A DNA stretch of 64,000 nucleotides. Origin: Gallaecimonas kandeliae (GTDB lineage Bacteria; Pseudomonadota; Gammaproteobacteria; Enterobacterales; Gallaecimonadaceae). Below, piece by piece: positions 1 through 8,869 of this stretch (the stretch's first letter is position 1; every line of letters starts with the position of its first letter). The translations under genes and the position numbers were made by a program. The notes beneath the pieces are model-generated. The model ran no database searches. It worked only from the letters and a program-made list of their open reading frames with translations, and was not told the DNA's origin. Location of the stretch: the NCBI RefSeq assembly GCF_030450055.1, contig NZ_CP118480.1:2755415-2819414 (forward strand). Reading direction: 5' to 3'.

Positions 1-468
1 GGGCTTGAGCCCACACTTGAGGGTAGCGGAGAAGACGGCGTCCACCTGGGCCAGGGTCATGCCCTTGATGGGGTTGTCCTTGTGCACGTAGACAGCCAGG
101 GCGTCGATGGCGACCCGCACCATGGTGGGCTTGTAGCCGTAGCGCTTCTCGAAGGCCTCAATCTCGCCTGACTTCATCTTGCGGCTCATGGGCCCGAACT
201 GGGCCGTGCCCTCGGTCAGGGCAGGCGGCGCCGTGGAAGAGCCGGCGGCCTGGATCTGGATGTTGACGTTGGGATACTGGCGTTTGAATTCCTCGGCCCA
301 GAAGGTCATCAGGTTGGCCAGGGTATCCGAGCCCACAGACGAGAGGTTGCCGGCGATGCCGGTGGTCTTGTGGTAGTCAGGCAGGCCCTTGTCGATGGTC
401 GCCAGGACCGGCAACGCCAGGCTACAGGCGGCGAGGCCGAACGCACCAAGCCAAACTTTCAACTTCAT
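1..468 (-). CDS. pstS: PstS phosphate-binding periplasmic protein (C-terminus beyond window start)
   Basis: This is the substrate-binding subunit of the high-affinity PstSCAB phosphate ABC transporter; it captures phosphate in the periplasm. The first 156 codons are present and the reading frame is still open at base 1. An N-terminal signal peptide (MKLKVWLG... to about residue 22, ending LPVLA) is followed by the PstS hallmark region [22 protein letters not shown] and FGPMSRKMK, which lines the phosphate site. The ATG at 468 follows a GAGGAG ribosome site at 7 nt. It lies downstream of phoBR on the same strand but has its own Pho box, so it probably heads a separate pst transcript. Only the truncation by the window limits confidence. 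Confidence 0.9.
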   Translation of the reverse strand, partial: MKLKVWLGAFGLAACSLALPVLATIDKGLPDYHKTTGIAGNLSSVGSDTLANLMTFWAEEFKRQYPNVNIQIQAAGSSTAPPALTEGTAQFGPMSRKMKSGEIEAFEKRYGYKPTMVRVAIDALAVYVHKDNPIKGMTLAQVDAVFSATLKCGLKP

Positions 469-517
469 TGCATCGCTCCTCGTTGGTGCCGGCCCTGGGG
501 GGAATGGCGCGCAGTAT

Positions 518-535
518 CTGACAGGGTGGTGACAG
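518..535 (-). promoter_or_regulatory. Pho box upstream of pstS
   Basis: On the minus strand the sequence reads CTGTCACCACCCTGTCAG: two CTGTCA heptamer repeats with an 11-bp period, the classic PhoB site arrangement. It sits between phoR and pstS, about 50 bp before the pstS start codon, and implies phosphate-starvation activation of pst. Confidence 0.75.
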
Positions 536-540
536 CGACA

Positions 541-1857
541 TTACTCATTGATGACACTTTTATTTCTCACCACCAGATCCTTGGGGATCACGAAGGAGAA
601 AGTGCTGCCCTTGCCCAGGGTGGACTCGATGTCGAGCCGGGAGCGGTGGCGGCTCAGCACATGCTTGACGATGGACAGCCCCAGCCCCGAACCGCCGGTG
701 TTGCGGCTGCGGGCCTTGTCCACCCGGTAGAAGCGCTCTGTGATGCGCAGCACGTGCTCGGGGGCTATGCCGTCGCCGGTGTCGGTGACACTGAAGCGGG
801 CCCGGCCGTCCGGCAAGGCCTGCCAGCGCACGTCTATCTGGCCACCAGCCGGGGTGTAGTGGATGGCGTTGGCCACCAGGTTGCTGAAGGCCGACATCAT
901 CTGCTCGCCGTCGCCGCGCATGGACAGCTCGTCCACGTGGAAGCGGATCTGGTGCTGCTTATGGCTGTTCAGGGCCTGGCTGTCGGCTTCCAGCTTGGTC
1001 ATCAACGCCGGCACCGGCACCACCTTGAGGTTGTCCACTTCGCTCTTGGCTTCCAGGCGCGACAAGGCCAGCAGCTGCTCGACCAGGCTGTACATGCGGC
1101 TGACCTGGTCGGTCATCATCTTGTGGGGCTTGCCCCAGGGGCCCTGCTCCAGGCGGGGATCTTCGCCGATCATCTCCAGGTAGCCGCGCAGCACCGTCAG
1201 CGGCGTGCGCAGCTCGTGGGAGACGTTGGCCACGAAGTCGCGGCGCATCTGCTCCAGCTGCTGCAGCCGGGTGACGTCCCGCGCCACCAGCAATGTCTCG
1301 TTGGCGGTGTAGGGGATCACCCGCAGCTCTATGCTGGCCATGGACTGCACCGGCGAGGGGATGATCAAAGGTTCCTGGTATTGCTCGCGCTTGATGTAGG
1401 AAATGAACTCGGGGCGGCGCAGCAGGTTGTCCACCCTCTGGCCGTTATCTTCAGGCCAACGGATACCGAGGATGTTGGTGGCCAGCTTGTTGCACCAGAC
1501 GATCTCCCGCTCTTCGTTCATCACCACCACGGCGTCGGGCAGGGCTTCGGTGCCCTCGCGGAAGCGCTTGAGCAGGCGGCCCAGCTCCTTGCGGCGCTTG
1601 AGGTTCTTACGCTGCAGGAAGTAGATGCCGTCGAAGGCGTGTTGCCAGGCCCCGGAGCCCCGGGGCGGCGTGAACTGGCGACCGTCCCAGAGCCAACGGC
1701 TCAAAAGGTGCAGCTGCCAATAGTGCCAGAGCACCAGGCCCAGGGCACCCAGCAACAAAACCAGCAAGGGGGCGCCGAGCAAAAGCCCCACGCCCCCCAG
1801 TACCAAGCCATAGGCCAGAAGAGTCCAGCCCAGGCGCCACCAGGAAAAGTTGTGCAT
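541..1857 (-). CDS. phoR: PhoR phosphate-regulon sensor histidine kinase
   Basis: Inner-membrane histidine kinase that phosphorylates PhoB when phosphate is scarce, and is normally restrained by PstSCAB/PhoU. 438 aa, close to E. coli PhoR (431 aa). Two hydrophobic helices fill residues about 10-50. A PAS domain follows (about 95-185), then the HisKA box NVSHELRTPL with the phospho-accepting His near residue 212. The HATPase motifs are NAIHYTP (N box), DTGDGI (G1) and GSGLGLSIV (G2). The start is ATG at 1857; a TTG lies one codon upstream, directly after the phoB stop. The phoB stop and phoR start are only 3 nt apart, so the two are translationally linked in one operon. Confidence 0.96.
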   Translation of the reverse strand: MHNFSWWRLGWTLLAYGLVLGGVGLLLGAPLLVLLLGALGLVLWHYWQLHLLSRWLWDGRQFTPPRGSGAWQHAFDGIYFLQRKNLKRRKELGRLLKRFREGTEALPDAVVVMNEEREIVWCNKLATNILGIRWPEDNGQRVDNLLRRPEFISYIKREQYQEPLIIPSPVQSMASIELRVIPYTANETLLVARDVTRLQQLEQMRRDFVANVSHELRTPLTVLRGYLEMIGEDPRLEQGPWGKPHKMMTDQVSRMYSLVEQLLALSRLEAKSEVDNLKVVPVPALMTKLEADSQALNSHKQHQIRFHVDELSMRGDGEQMMSAFSNLVANAIHYTPAGGQIDVRWQALPDGRARFSVTDTGDGIAPEHVLRITERFYRVDKARSRNTGGSGLGLSIVKHVLSRHRSRLDIESTLGKGSTFSFVIPKDLVVRNKSVINE

Positions 1858-1860
1858 CAA

Positions 1861-2550
1861 TCAGACCCGGCTGGAAAAGCGGTAGCCGGCGCCGCGTACC
1901 GTTTGTACGAGGCGGTCGTGACCATGGCCTTCCAGGGCCTTGCGCAGGCGACGGATATGAACGTCGACGGTGCGGTCTTCCACATAGACGTTGGTGCCCC
2001 AGACGTTGTCCAGCAGCTGTTCACGGCTGTAGACCCGCTCGGGGTGGGTCATGAAGAAGTGCAGCAGCTTGAACTCGGTGGGTCCCATGTCCAGGGAGTC
2101 CTCGAAAGCGGTGACCCTGTGGGAGACCGGATCCAGGCGCAGTCCCTGTACCTCGATGATGTCATCGACGTTGGTGGGGGAAGCGCGGCGCATCACCGCC
2201 TTGATGCGGGCCATCAGCTCCTTGGGAGAGAACGGCTTGGTGATGTAGTCGTCGGCCCCCACTTCCAGGCCGCGGACCTTGTCCTCTTCCTCACCGCGGG
2301 CGGTGATCATGATGATGGGGATCTGGCGGGTGTATTCGCTCTGCTTCATGGTCTTGGCCAATTGCAGACCTGAGCCTCCGGGCAGCATCCAGTCCAGCAG
2401 TACCAGATCGGGGAAAGGTTCCTGCAGCTTGGCCTGGGCAGAGGCAATGTCCTCCGCTTCGACCGGCTGGTAACCGTTCTGGTCCAGGATGAAGGCCAAC
2501 ATCTCCCTGATGGGGGCTTCGTCCTCAACGATCAATACGCGTCTTGCCAT
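1861..2550 (-). CDS. phoB: PhoB phosphate-regulon response regulator
   Basis: OmpR/PhoB-type DNA-binding response regulator that binds Pho boxes. 229 aa from the ATG at 2550, giving [17 protein letters not shown], which matches the E. coli N-terminus. An upstream in-frame ATG at 2568 would add six residues but has no ribosome site. The receiver domain is residues 1-120, with acidic pocket E9/D10 and phospho-acceptor D53 in LLDWMLPG, and the conserved Lys in ITKPFSP. The winged-helix domain (about 130-227) contains [15 protein letters not shown], the recognition helix, and ends [10 protein letters not shown]. It leads the phoBR operon behind a tandem Pho box, implying autoregulation. Confidence 0.97.
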   Translation of the reverse strand: MARRVLIVEDEAPIREMLAFILDQNGYQPVEAEDIASAQAKLQEPFPDLVLLDWMLPGGSGLQLAKTMKQSEYTRQIPIIMITARGEEEDKVRGLEVGADDYITKPFSPKELMARIKAVMRRASPTNVDDIIEVQGLRLDPVSHRVTAFEDSLDMGPTEFKLLHFFMTHPERVYSREQLLDNVWGTNVYVEDRTVDVHIRRLRKALEGHGHDRLVQTVRGAGYRFSSRV

Positions 2551-2577
2551 GGGCTTTACTCTGTTCATTGCAACCGG

Positions 2578-2616
2578 CTGACATTATTGTGATCCATTGT
2601 GACATTTTTATGACTC
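2578..2616 (-). promoter_or_regulatory. phoB: Tandem Pho boxes upstream of phoB
   Basis: On the minus strand the core TCAT/TCAC/TCAC/TCAG repeats at 11, 10 and 11 bp. The first pair, GAGTCATAAAAATGTCAC (2599-2616), is close to the PhoB consensus CTGTCATAAAACTGTCAC. The second pair (2578-2595) ends about 28 nt before the phoB start. Two adjacent boxes suggest cooperative PhoB binding and positive autoregulation. Confidence 0.8.
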
Positions 2617-2661
2617 AATGGCACAAAAAGCCGCCAATTGTTTATTTAAGTTTTTGATATC

Positions 2662-2690
2662 AAAGAAAAAGGGAGCCGAAGCTCCCTTTC
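2662..2690 (-). terminator. Rho-independent terminator of the porin gene
   Basis: The minus strand shows AAGGGAGC, a TTCG tetraloop, then GCTCCCTT followed by a T-rich run (TTTTCTTTG). It lies 17 nt past the porin stop codon. Confidence 0.9.
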
Positions 2691-2706
2691 TCGTCAAGCT
2701 GGGTTC

Positions 2707-3717
2707 TTAGAACTTGTGCTCAAGACCCAGGCCCAGGTAGTTGGCGTCGTGCTTGCCTTCCATACCGGAGAAGGTGCTGTAGAAGCCGAAGACCTTGGTA
2801 GCGTCGCCCAGTTTGTAGTCAACGCCGGCAGACCAGGTGCTCTTGTAGTTGGAGCCGCCGATCTTGTACAGGTCGGAATCCTGGTACTGGAGCTTCAGGG
2901 TAGTAGCGCCAACCTTGTAGGCACCGCTGACCATGAAGCCGGAGTAGGTGTCTTTACCCATGGTGACGTCTTTCTTCTTGCCGTGCTGGTACATGCCGCC
3001 CAGTACGAAGTCACCCATCTTGCCCTGAACGGTGGCGCGGGTGTTGTCGTAGCCTTTGACGTCGTTGTCATAGGCAACGGAGGCGAAGAAAGGCGCTTTC
3101 TTCAGCTTGGCATCACCGTACATGGCAGCCAGGGACACACCGCTCTTGTATTTAAGAGCCTTGCCGTTGGCATCAACCTTGTCTACGCGCTGGGCGCTGT
3201 TGGACTCGGAGATGTAGGACAGGCCGGCAGAGAAGAGGCCGAAGGAAGGCGTCATATAGGTGATGGAATCACCCAGGCGGTTTTCGCCGGTGAACAGGTG
3301 CTTGATATCGCCGTCCAGGTCGTTGAACTGGTCAACGTTGCCTTGGGACTGCTTCAGCAGGGTGTCGTTACGGCCCAGCAGGGCGGTACCGAAGCTGCCT
3401 TTGAGGCCCACGAACTGGTTACGGGCGCTGAAGTTGTTGGTGGAACCTTTGGAGGCGGACTCGTCGGTGGCGTTCACTTCCCACTCAACCTGGTAAACGG
3501 CTTCCAGGCCGTCGGTCAGCCCAACAGCACCTTTCACGCCCAGGCGGGAAGCGTTGCTGACCAGGTCGTTCCTGGAGCCACCGTCAGCAGGACCTTTGTC
3601 GATGCTTTCAACGGAGACGTTCAGTTTGCCATAGACGGTGGCGGTGTCGGCGGCAGCAGCAGTGCCGGCAAAACCCATCATCAGAGCAGCAGCGAGAGCA
3701 GACTTTGCAAATGTCAT
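2707..3717 (-). CDS. Gram-negative porin, probably phosphate-regulated
   Basis: Outer-membrane general-diffusion porin of 336 aa. The signal peptide is residues 1-22 (MTFAKSALAAALMMGFAGTA, cleavage near AAA-ADT). The mature part is rich in alternating beta-strand patterns and aromatic girdles, opens ATVYGKLNVSVE and ends LGLGLEHKF with the terminal Phe needed for BAM-dependent insertion. Strands such as AYKVGATTLKLQYQDSDLY are typical of OmpC/PhoE-type trimers. It sits upstream of phoB on the same strand with its own terminator, and a Pho-box-like sequence lies about 80 bp before the start. By context I infer a PhoE-like porin for phosphate entry; the sequence alone does not prove anion selectivity. 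Confidence 0.88.
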   Translation of the reverse strand: MTFAKSALAAALMMGFAGTAAAADTATVYGKLNVSVESIDKGPADGGSRNDLVSNASRLGVKGAVGLTDGLEAVYQVEWEVNATDESASKGSTNNFSARNQFVGLKGSFGTALLGRNDTLLKQSQGNVDQFNDLDGDIKHLFTGENRLGDSITYMTPSFGLFSAGLSYISESNSAQRVDKVDANGKALKYKSGVSLAAMYGDAKLKKAPFFASVAYDNDVKGYDNTRATVQGKMGDFVLGGMYQHGKKKDVTMGKDTYSGFMVSGAYKVGATTLKLQYQDSDLYKIGGSNYKSTWSAGVDYKLGDATKVFGFYSTFSGMEGKHDANYLGLGLEHKF

Positions 3718-3794
3718 TTTTATTACCCCGGAAATTAAGTGCTTATGGATTCACACAAAGGCCTTGCGGCGAACGTGGCGCATCTTGGCAAAGC

Positions 3795-3813
3795 TTTATG
3801 ACATTTTTATTGC
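3795..3813 (-). promoter_or_regulatory. Pho-box-like site upstream of the porin
   Basis: The minus strand reads GGCAATAAAAATGTCATAA: a good TGTCATA half-site preceded 11 bp earlier by a weaker GGCAATA half. Its position about 80-95 bp before the porin ATG and its closeness to phoB support PhoB control, but one half-site is degenerate. Confidence 0.45.
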
Positions 3814-3933
3814 CTGCTCCAACATTCCTTCATAAAAAACGCAAACGTTTTCTCATAAGCTTGATGGAGTTCATAAAAAAGTAATGGAGATCAGCATGTT
3901 GCGCTATAGCTGCTAGCGAAGGAAAAGATCCAC

Positions 3934-4458
3934 TCAGATTGCAAGGGCCTGCTGCCAGAGCCGGCACTGCGCCTCGTCGAAGCCCACCAGCCAGACCTGC
4001 TTGGACAAATGGCACTCCTCAAACGCCTGGCGAAGGGCAGCCACAGCCACCTTGGACGCCTGATCTGCCGGATAGCCGTAAACGCCGCAACTGATGGCAG
4101 GAAAGGCCAGGCTCACTATGCCTTCGGCATCCGCCAGCAACAGGCTCTGGCGGTAACAGCTGGCCAGCGCCTCTGCCTCCCCCTGGCCGCCACCGTGCCA
4201 GACAGGCCCCACCGTATGGATGACGTATTGGCTGGGCAGGCCAAATCCCGGGCTCAGCTTGGCCTGGCCCGTCTCGCAACCGCCGAGGCCGGCGCAATAG
4301 AGCTTGAGTTCGGGCCCCGCCGCCCTGTGGATGGCACCGTCCACGCCCCCTCCTCCCAAGAGGCTGGGATTGGCGGCATTGACGATGGCGTCCAAGGGTA
4401 AGGTGGTGATATCCCCCTGCCAGACACGCAGATCCAAGGTGATGTTGCTGCTTTTCAT
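3934..4458 (-). CDS. Macro-domain ADP-ribose hydrolase (YmdB-like)
   Basis: A single macro domain of 174 aa, like E. coli YmdB, which removes acetyl from O-acetyl-ADP-ribose and may act on ADP-ribosylated substrates. The binding motifs are clear: WQGDITTLPLDAIVNAANPSL (residues about 14-34, adenine and ribose contacts), the glycine-rich LGGGGVDGAIHRAAGP loop (distal ribose; catalytic Asp in GVDGAI), VIHTVGPVW, and FPAISCGVYGYP (phosphate loop). The ATG at 4458 is the only good start. It stands alone on the minus strand and is divergent from tal. Family assignment is firm; the physiological substrate is not known. Confidence 0.9.
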   Translation of the reverse strand: MKSSNITLDLRVWQGDITTLPLDAIVNAANPSLLGGGGVDGAIHRAAGPELKLYCAGLGGCETGQAKLSPGFGLPSQYVIHTVGPVWHGGGQGEAEALASCYRQSLLLADAEGIVSLAFPAISCGVYGYPADQASKVAVAALRQAFEECHLSKQVWLVGFDEAQCRLWQQALAI

Positions 4459-4605
4459 TTATTCTGATCCGACCAGTTGGGACTGAAAGCGTTTTCGCCA
4501 TTTTTGTTAGCTGAAATTATTTTCCGCCCTGGCTAAGCTGACTTTTCCAGTTGCATAGACTGGCATTTTGTAAGTAATTTTCATACATCCACACAAGAGG
4601 GAACC

Positions 4606-5556
4606 ATGGCCAACCAACTTTCCCAGCTGGGCGCCTTCACTACCATCGTAGCGGATACCGGTGAGATCGATGCCATCCGCCGCTACCGCCCCCAGGACGC
4701 GACCACCAACCCGTCGCTGATCCTCAAGGCCGCCACGCTGGAGCAATACCAGGGCCTGGTAGATGACGCCCTTGCCTACGCCCGCCAAAATGGCGGCAGC
4801 CAAGAGGCGCAGCTGGACAACGCCATGGACAAGCTGGCCGTCAACTTCGGCCTGGCCATACTGGACCTGATCCCAGGCCGCATCTCCACCGAAGTGGACG
4901 CCCGCCTGTCTTTCGATACCCAAGCCACCATCGCCAAGGCCCACAAACTGATCGGCCTCTACAAGGAAGCGGGTATCGAAAAAGATCGCATCCTGATCAA
5001 AATCGCCGCCACCTGGGAAGGGATCCGCGCCGCCGAGGTGCTGGAGCGCGAAGGCATCAACTGCAACCTGACCCTGCTGTTCTCCTTCGCCCAGGCCCGC
5101 GCCTGTGCCGAAGCCGGCGTCTACCTGATCTCCCCCTTTGTAGGGCGCATCCTCGACTGGTATAAAGCCAGCACCGGCAAGGACTACAGCCCGGCCGAAG
5201 ATCCCGGCGTCCAGTCCGTGACCCGGATCTACGACTATTTCAAGGCCCACGGCTACGGCACTGTGGTGATGGGCGCCTCCTTCCGCAACGTCGGGGAGAT
5301 CCTGGAGCTGGCCGGTTGCGACCGCCTCACCATAGGCCCTTCCCTGCTGGCGGAACTGGAAGCGATGGAAGGTACCGTCAAGGCCAAACTGGGGCCGGCC
5401 CAGGAACTCAAGGCCAGGCCTGAGCCCCTGAACGAGGCCCAGTATCGTTGGCAGCACAACCAGGACCCCATGGCCGTGGAGAAACTGGCCGAGGGGATCC
5501 GCAAGTTCGCCGAGGACCAGGAAAAACTGGCCGCCATGTTGGCGGAAAAACTCTAA
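4606..5556 (+). CDS. tal: Transaldolase
   Basis: Cytosolic enzyme of the non-oxidative pentose phosphate pathway; it moves a dihydroxyacetone unit from sedoheptulose-7-P to glyceraldehyde-3-P. 316 aa, the same length as E. coli TalB. The Schiff-base lysine lies in [13 protein letters not shown]-terminal DATTNPSL binds substrate phosphate, and [10 protein letters not shown] is the conserved barrel segment. The ATG follows AGAGGGAACC. It is followed after 42 nt by pgi on the same strand, with a short GC hairpin between; the pairing tal-pgi links pentose phosphate flux with fructose-6-P. Confidence 0.98.
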   Translation: MANQLSQLGAFTTIVADTGEIDAIRRYRPQDATTNPSLILKAATLEQYQGLVDDALAYARQNGGSQEAQLDNAMDKLAVNFGLAILDLIPGRISTEVDARLSFDTQATIAKAHKLIGLYKEAGIEKDRILIKIAATWEGIRAAEVLEREGINCNLTLLFSFAQARACAEAGVYLISPFVGRILDWYKASTGKDYSPAEDPGVQSVTRIYDYFKAHGYGTVVMGASFRNVGEILELAGCDRLTIGPSLLAELEAMEGTVKAKLGPAQELKARPEPLNEAQYRWQHNQDPMAVEKLAEGIRKFAEDQEKLAAMLAEKL

Positions 5557-5561
5557 GCACC

Positions 5562-5583
5562 GGGGGCCTAGGCCCCCTTTTGT
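5562..5583 (+). terminator. Hairpin between tal and pgi
   Basis: GGGGGC-CTAG-GCCCCC followed by TTTTGTT, starting 5 nt after the tal stop. The T run is short, so it may be a partial terminator that lowers pgi expression rather than a full stop. Confidence 0.65.
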
Positions 5584-5598
5584 TATGTCCAGAGGAAG

Positions 5599-7245
5599 AT
5601 GATGACCGGATTGACCCGCTACCCAAGCAACGACGCACTGGCACAACACCTGGCCGCCCTGCCCGACCTCAAGACCCTGTTCGCCCAGGATCCCAAGCGC
5701 GGCGAGCGTTTCAGCCTGGATGCCGCCGGCCTGACTCTGGATTACAGCAAGAACCACCTGACCGAAGAAACCCTGGCCCTGTTGGCCAAACTGGCCAGGG
5801 AAGCCCAATTGGACGAGAAGGTCGCCGCCATGTTTGCCGGCCAGCCCATCAACCACACCGAGGGCAGGGCCGTACTGCACACGGCACTGCGGGGCAGCGT
5901 CGCCGAAAGCGTATCTGTAGATGGCGCCAAGGTCCGGGACGAAGTCCAGGCCACCTTGGCGCGGATGGAAGCCTTCGTAGCCAGCCTCTTCAAGGGCGAG
6001 TGGCAAGGTTTTGGCGGTGAGGCCATCACAGACGTGGTCAGCATCGGTATCGGCGGCTCTTTCCTCGGCCCCAAGATCGTCACCGAAGCCCTGAAGCCCT
6101 ACTGGCAGCACAAGGTCAATGTCCATTTCGTGGCCAACATCGACGGCGCCGCCTTGGGTGAGAAGCTGGCCAAGCTCAACCCCGGCACCACCCTCTTCAT
6201 TACCGCCTCCAAGTCCTTCGGCACCCAGGAAACCCTGACCAACAGCGAAAGCGCCCGGGATTGGCTCAAGGCGGCCGGTGCCAGCTTCGCCGATCTGGCC
6301 AAGCATTTCGTGGCGGTCACCGCCAACGTGGCCAAGGCCGAGGCCTTCGGCATTCACGCCGACAACTGCTTCCCCATGTGGGATTGGGTCGGCGGCCGTT
6401 ACTCGCTCTGGTCCGCCATAGGCCTGCCCATCGCCCTGGCCGTCGGCATGGACAACTTCCGTGCCCTGCTGGCCGGCGCCCATGAGATGGACAAGCACTT
6501 CCAGAGCGCCCCTTTTGCCGCCAACATGCCCAAGCTGCTGGCGCTGATCGGTATCTGCTACATCAACTACAAGGGCGCCACCTCCCATGCCCTGCTGCCC
6601 TATGACCATGGTTTGCGCGCCCTGCCCGGCTATGTACAGCAGCTGGACATGGAGTCCAACGGCAAGGGCTGCCACCAGGACGGCAGCGCCATCGATCACC
6701 TCACAGGCCCTGTTATCTGGGGCGCCGAGGGCACCAACGGCCAGCACGCCTTCCACCAGTTGCTGCACCAGGGCAAGCAGCTGATCCCGGCCGATTTCAT
6801 CCTGCCTCTGGAAAGCCACTACAAGCTTGGTCGCCACCACGCCATGCTGGCCTCCAACTGCTTCGCCCAGAGCCAGGCCCTGATGCAGGGCAAGAGCCTG
6901 GCCGAGGCCAAAATGGAATTGGCCGGCCTGGACCAGGACGTCATCGACGCTCTGGCGCCTCACAAGGTGATGCCGGGCAACAGGCCCTCCAATACCCTGC
7001 TGATGGACAAGGTCAGCCCACAAACCTTGGGCGCCCTTATCGCTCTCTACGAACACAAGGTGCTGGTGCAGGGCATCCTCTGGGATCTCAACTCCTTCGA
7101 TCAGTGGGGTGTGGAGCTGGGCAAGGTGCTGGGTAACGCCGTTTTGGCCAGGCTGGAAGACGCCGATCAGCCCCTGGATCTGGACGCTTCCACCAATGCG
7201 TTGGTGGCGCGCTATCGCCGTCATCAGAAGAACATCAACGCGTAA
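5599..7245 (+). CDS. pgi: Glucose-6-phosphate isomerase
   Basis: Interconverts glucose-6-P and fructose-6-P in the cytosol. 548 aa, matching E. coli Pgi (549 aa). Signature segments include [14 protein letters not shown] (phosphate-binding loop, about 153-166), [14 protein letters not shown], the [15 protein letters not shown] region carrying the conserved Arg, MESNGKG with the catalytic Glu, and the C-terminal [11 protein letters not shown] with the catalytic lysine. Start ATG at 5599 after AGAGGAAG; a second ATG directly follows and could serve instead. Confidence 0.98.
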   Translation: MMTGLTRYPSNDALAQHLAALPDLKTLFAQDPKRGERFSLDAAGLTLDYSKNHLTEETLALLAKLAREAQLDEKVAAMFAGQPINHTEGRAVLHTALRGSVAESVSVDGAKVRDEVQATLARMEAFVASLFKGEWQGFGGEAITDVVSIGIGGSFLGPKIVTEALKPYWQHKVNVHFVANIDGAALGEKLAKLNPGTTLFITASKSFGTQETLTNSESARDWLKAAGASFADLAKHFVAVTANVAKAEAFGIHADNCFPMWDWVGGRYSLWSAIGLPIALAVGMDNFRALLAGAHEMDKHFQSAPFAANMPKLLALIGICYINYKGATSHALLPYDHGLRALPGYVQQLDMESNGKGCHQDGSAIDHLTGPVIWGAEGTNGQHAFHQLLHQGKQLIPADFILPLESHYKLGRHHAMLASNCFAQSQALMQGKSLAEAKMELAGLDQDVIDALAPHKVMPGNRPSNTLLMDKVSPQTLGALIALYEHKVLVQGILWDLNSFDQWGVELGKVLGNAVLARLEDADQPLDLDASTNALVARYRRHQKNINA

Positions 7246-7329
7246 CACCCTTGCAACAAAGATGTTTTATTTTCCAGCCTCGCGTGGTAATTAATTGTTC
7301 GACAACAATTCCTACAGCGGGGAGGTTCC

Positions 7330-7512
7330 ATGGACGATATTCTGGATCTGCAATCTGTACTGGCCGGCGACAAACGCGACGGTAAAGGAAGAGGCGCGAA
7401 GAAGAGAAAGTGGCGTGAAATCGAGAACCTGAAAGACAGGTATCGCTTGAAGCGCGAACTCGAGGACATCGACTGGAACCACGATTACTCGCTGGAGACC
7501 CTGGAAATTTAA
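7330..7512 (+). CDS. Small basic protein, DUF3545 family
   Basis: A 60-residue soluble protein. Residues 12-35 are strongly basic (GDKRDGKGRGAKKRKWREIE) and are followed by a helical charged segment (IENLKDRYRLKRELEDID) and a short acidic end. This pattern matches the DUF3545 family of small proteins found in Shewanella, Vibrio and relatives; the function is unknown. The ATG is preceded by GGGGAGGTTCC, an excellent ribosome site. It is monocistronic, with its own promoter region after pgi and a strong terminator right behind. The basic cluster suggests nucleic-acid binding, but that is only inference. Confidence 0.8.
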   Translation: MDDILDLQSVLAGDKRDGKGRGAKKRKWREIENLKDRYRLKRELEDIDWNHDYSLETLEI

Positions 7513-7516
7513 GAAA

Positions 7517-7543
7517 AGCCCGGCAAATGCCGGGCTTTTTTTC
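7517..7543 (+). terminator. Terminator after the DUF3545 gene
   Basis: AGCCCGGC-AAAT-GCCGGGCT followed by seven Ts. The minus-strand flank is also A/T rich (AAAAG before the stem), so it may also stop transcripts of the converging hemerythrin gene. Confidence 0.92.
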
Positions 7544-8075
7544 ATTCTTCGGCTTCCTCGTTTAGCCGTTCCCACAAGGCCCTGTGATCGGCCCTGACTT
7601 CGGCCCCGAACAGGGGGTCCTTCTCGGCCTTTTCCTCCAGACGTGCCCTGACCTTTTGCCAGTCGGCCTCGGTCAGGCGCTCCTGCAGCACGGGGAATAG
7701 CTTTTCTTCTTCGAAGGCCAGGTGCGCCCTCTGCTCGCAGATGAACTCTTCCAAGGAGCGCAGCATCTCGTCATGGGGCACCACGGCATCCATCAGCACC
7801 ATCTCCACCCGCTGGGCCAGGCACTGGGTGGCATCGTCCAGCTTGTGGTGCTGCTTGCTGATGGCCTCTTTGAGGTTGTCATCGTCCAAGGCCGCCAGCA
7901 ACTCGTTTTCCTCGCTGTGGTGGACCCCGTCGACATAGTGGTGCAGGTAGTCCAGCACGGCTTTGAGCAGATCATACTGGACCTCCTGCTCAGCGCGGAT
8001 CGCCGCCGCCTTGGCGTCCAGAAGTGCCAACAGGCGGCGAATACGGTGGTGGTCTTGACGCAACAGATCCAGCAT
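7542..8075 (-). CDS. Hemerythrin HHE-domain protein
   Basis: A four-helix di-iron protein of 177 aa. The repeated metal-ligand pattern is visible: DHHRIRRLLALLD (residues about 7-19), HHYVDGVHHSEEN (about 45-57), EMLRSLEEFICEQRAHLAFEEE (the second H-x3-E pair) and DHRALWERL near the end. The start is the ATG at 8075, because GGAGGAG lies 5 nt before it; an upstream TTG would place this ribosome site inside the gene. Proteins of this type bind oxygen or nitric oxide, or sense iron and oxidative stress; the sequence does not say which. Monocistronic, converging on the DUF3545 gene. Confidence 0.88.
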   Translation of the reverse strand: MLDLLRQDHHRIRRLLALLDAKAAAIRAEQEVQYDLLKAVLDYLHHYVDGVHHSEENELLAALDDDNLKEAISKQHHKLDDATQCLAQRVEMVLMDAVVPHDEMLRSLEEFICEQRAHLAFEEEKLFPVLQERLTEADWQKVRARLEEKAEKDPLFGAEVRADHRALWERLNEEAEE

Positions 8076-8135
8076 AGGGGCTCCTCCTCGACTCAATTTT
8101 AAGGATAGACCCGGGCAGCTGGCCTTGTGTTCCGC

Positions 8136-8798
8136 TCAGCACTGCCAGTCGATGGGTTCCAGCCCCTGGCGCATCAGTATGGCGTTGGCCTGGGAGAAGT
8201 GCCGGCAGCCAAGAAACCCCCTATGGGCCGACAACGGCGAGGGGTGGGGGGCCGTCAGCACATGGTGGCGCTGGCGGTCGATGATGGCGCCTTTCTTCTG
8301 GGCATGGCTGCCCCAGAGCAGGAACACCAGCCCCTGGCGGTGCTCGTTGAGGCTGGCGATCACCTGGTCGGTAAAGGTCTCCCAGCCCCAGCCGGCATGG
8401 GAGTGAGCCTGGCCCTGGGCCACCGTCAGCACTGTATTGAGCAGCAGGACCCCTTGGCGGGCCCAGGCCTCCAGGTTGCCGTGGCCGGGGTGCTGGAAGC
8501 CGGAGATATCGCTGGCCAGTTCCTTGAACATGTTCTGCAGCGAAGGGGGTGGCGGCACTTCCCCTTTGACCGAAAAACACAGGCCATGGGCCTGGTCCGG
8601 ACCGTGGTAGGGATCCTGGCCCAGGATCACCACCTTGACGTCACCGAATTCGGTGAAGCGGAAGGCATTGAACACCTCGTCCTTGGGGGGATAAATGACT
8701 TGGCCCGCGTCCCTGGCTGCCTGTACCCTGCTGATGACGGCCTGGAAGTAGGTTTTTTGTTTTTCGCCGCCCAAGATGTCGGCCCATTGTGTGGTCAT
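8136..8798 (-). CDS. ung: Uracil-DNA glycosylase
   Basis: Removes uracil from DNA to start base-excision repair. 220 aa from ATG 8798 (MTTQWADIL), preceded by GAGGA at a proper distance. Family-1 motifs are intact: the water-activating loop [18 protein letters not shown] (about residues 61-78), LLLNTVLTV (uracil recognition Asn), [11 protein letters not shown], and [10 protein letters not shown] (DNA intercalation loop). E. coli Ung is 229 aa. It is divergent from aceK, with only 71 bp between starts. Confidence 0.98.
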   Translation of the reverse strand: MTTQWADILGGEKQKTYFQAVISRVQAARDAGQVIYPPKDEVFNAFRFTEFGDVKVVILGQDPYHGPDQAHGLCFSVKGEVPPPPSLQNMFKELASDISGFQHPGHGNLEAWARQGVLLLNTVLTVAQGQAHSHAGWGWETFTDQVIASLNEHRQGLVFLLWGSHAQKKGAIIDRQRHHVLTAPHPSPLSAHRGFLGCRHFSQANAILMRQGLEPIDWQC

Positions 8799-8869
8799 GG
8801 AAACTGTCCTCGATCGCATTGGCGCCCATGCTGCCCAAGGCCAGTCGCAGGTGCAAGAAAAGGATGCCC

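Noticed and set aside
4507-7248. 913-codon open frame on the minus strand opposite tal and pgi
   Set aside because: It is the antisense of two certain genes. The protein is rich in Gly, Gln, Val and His, as expected from reading GC-rich codons backward, with no domain or ribosome site.
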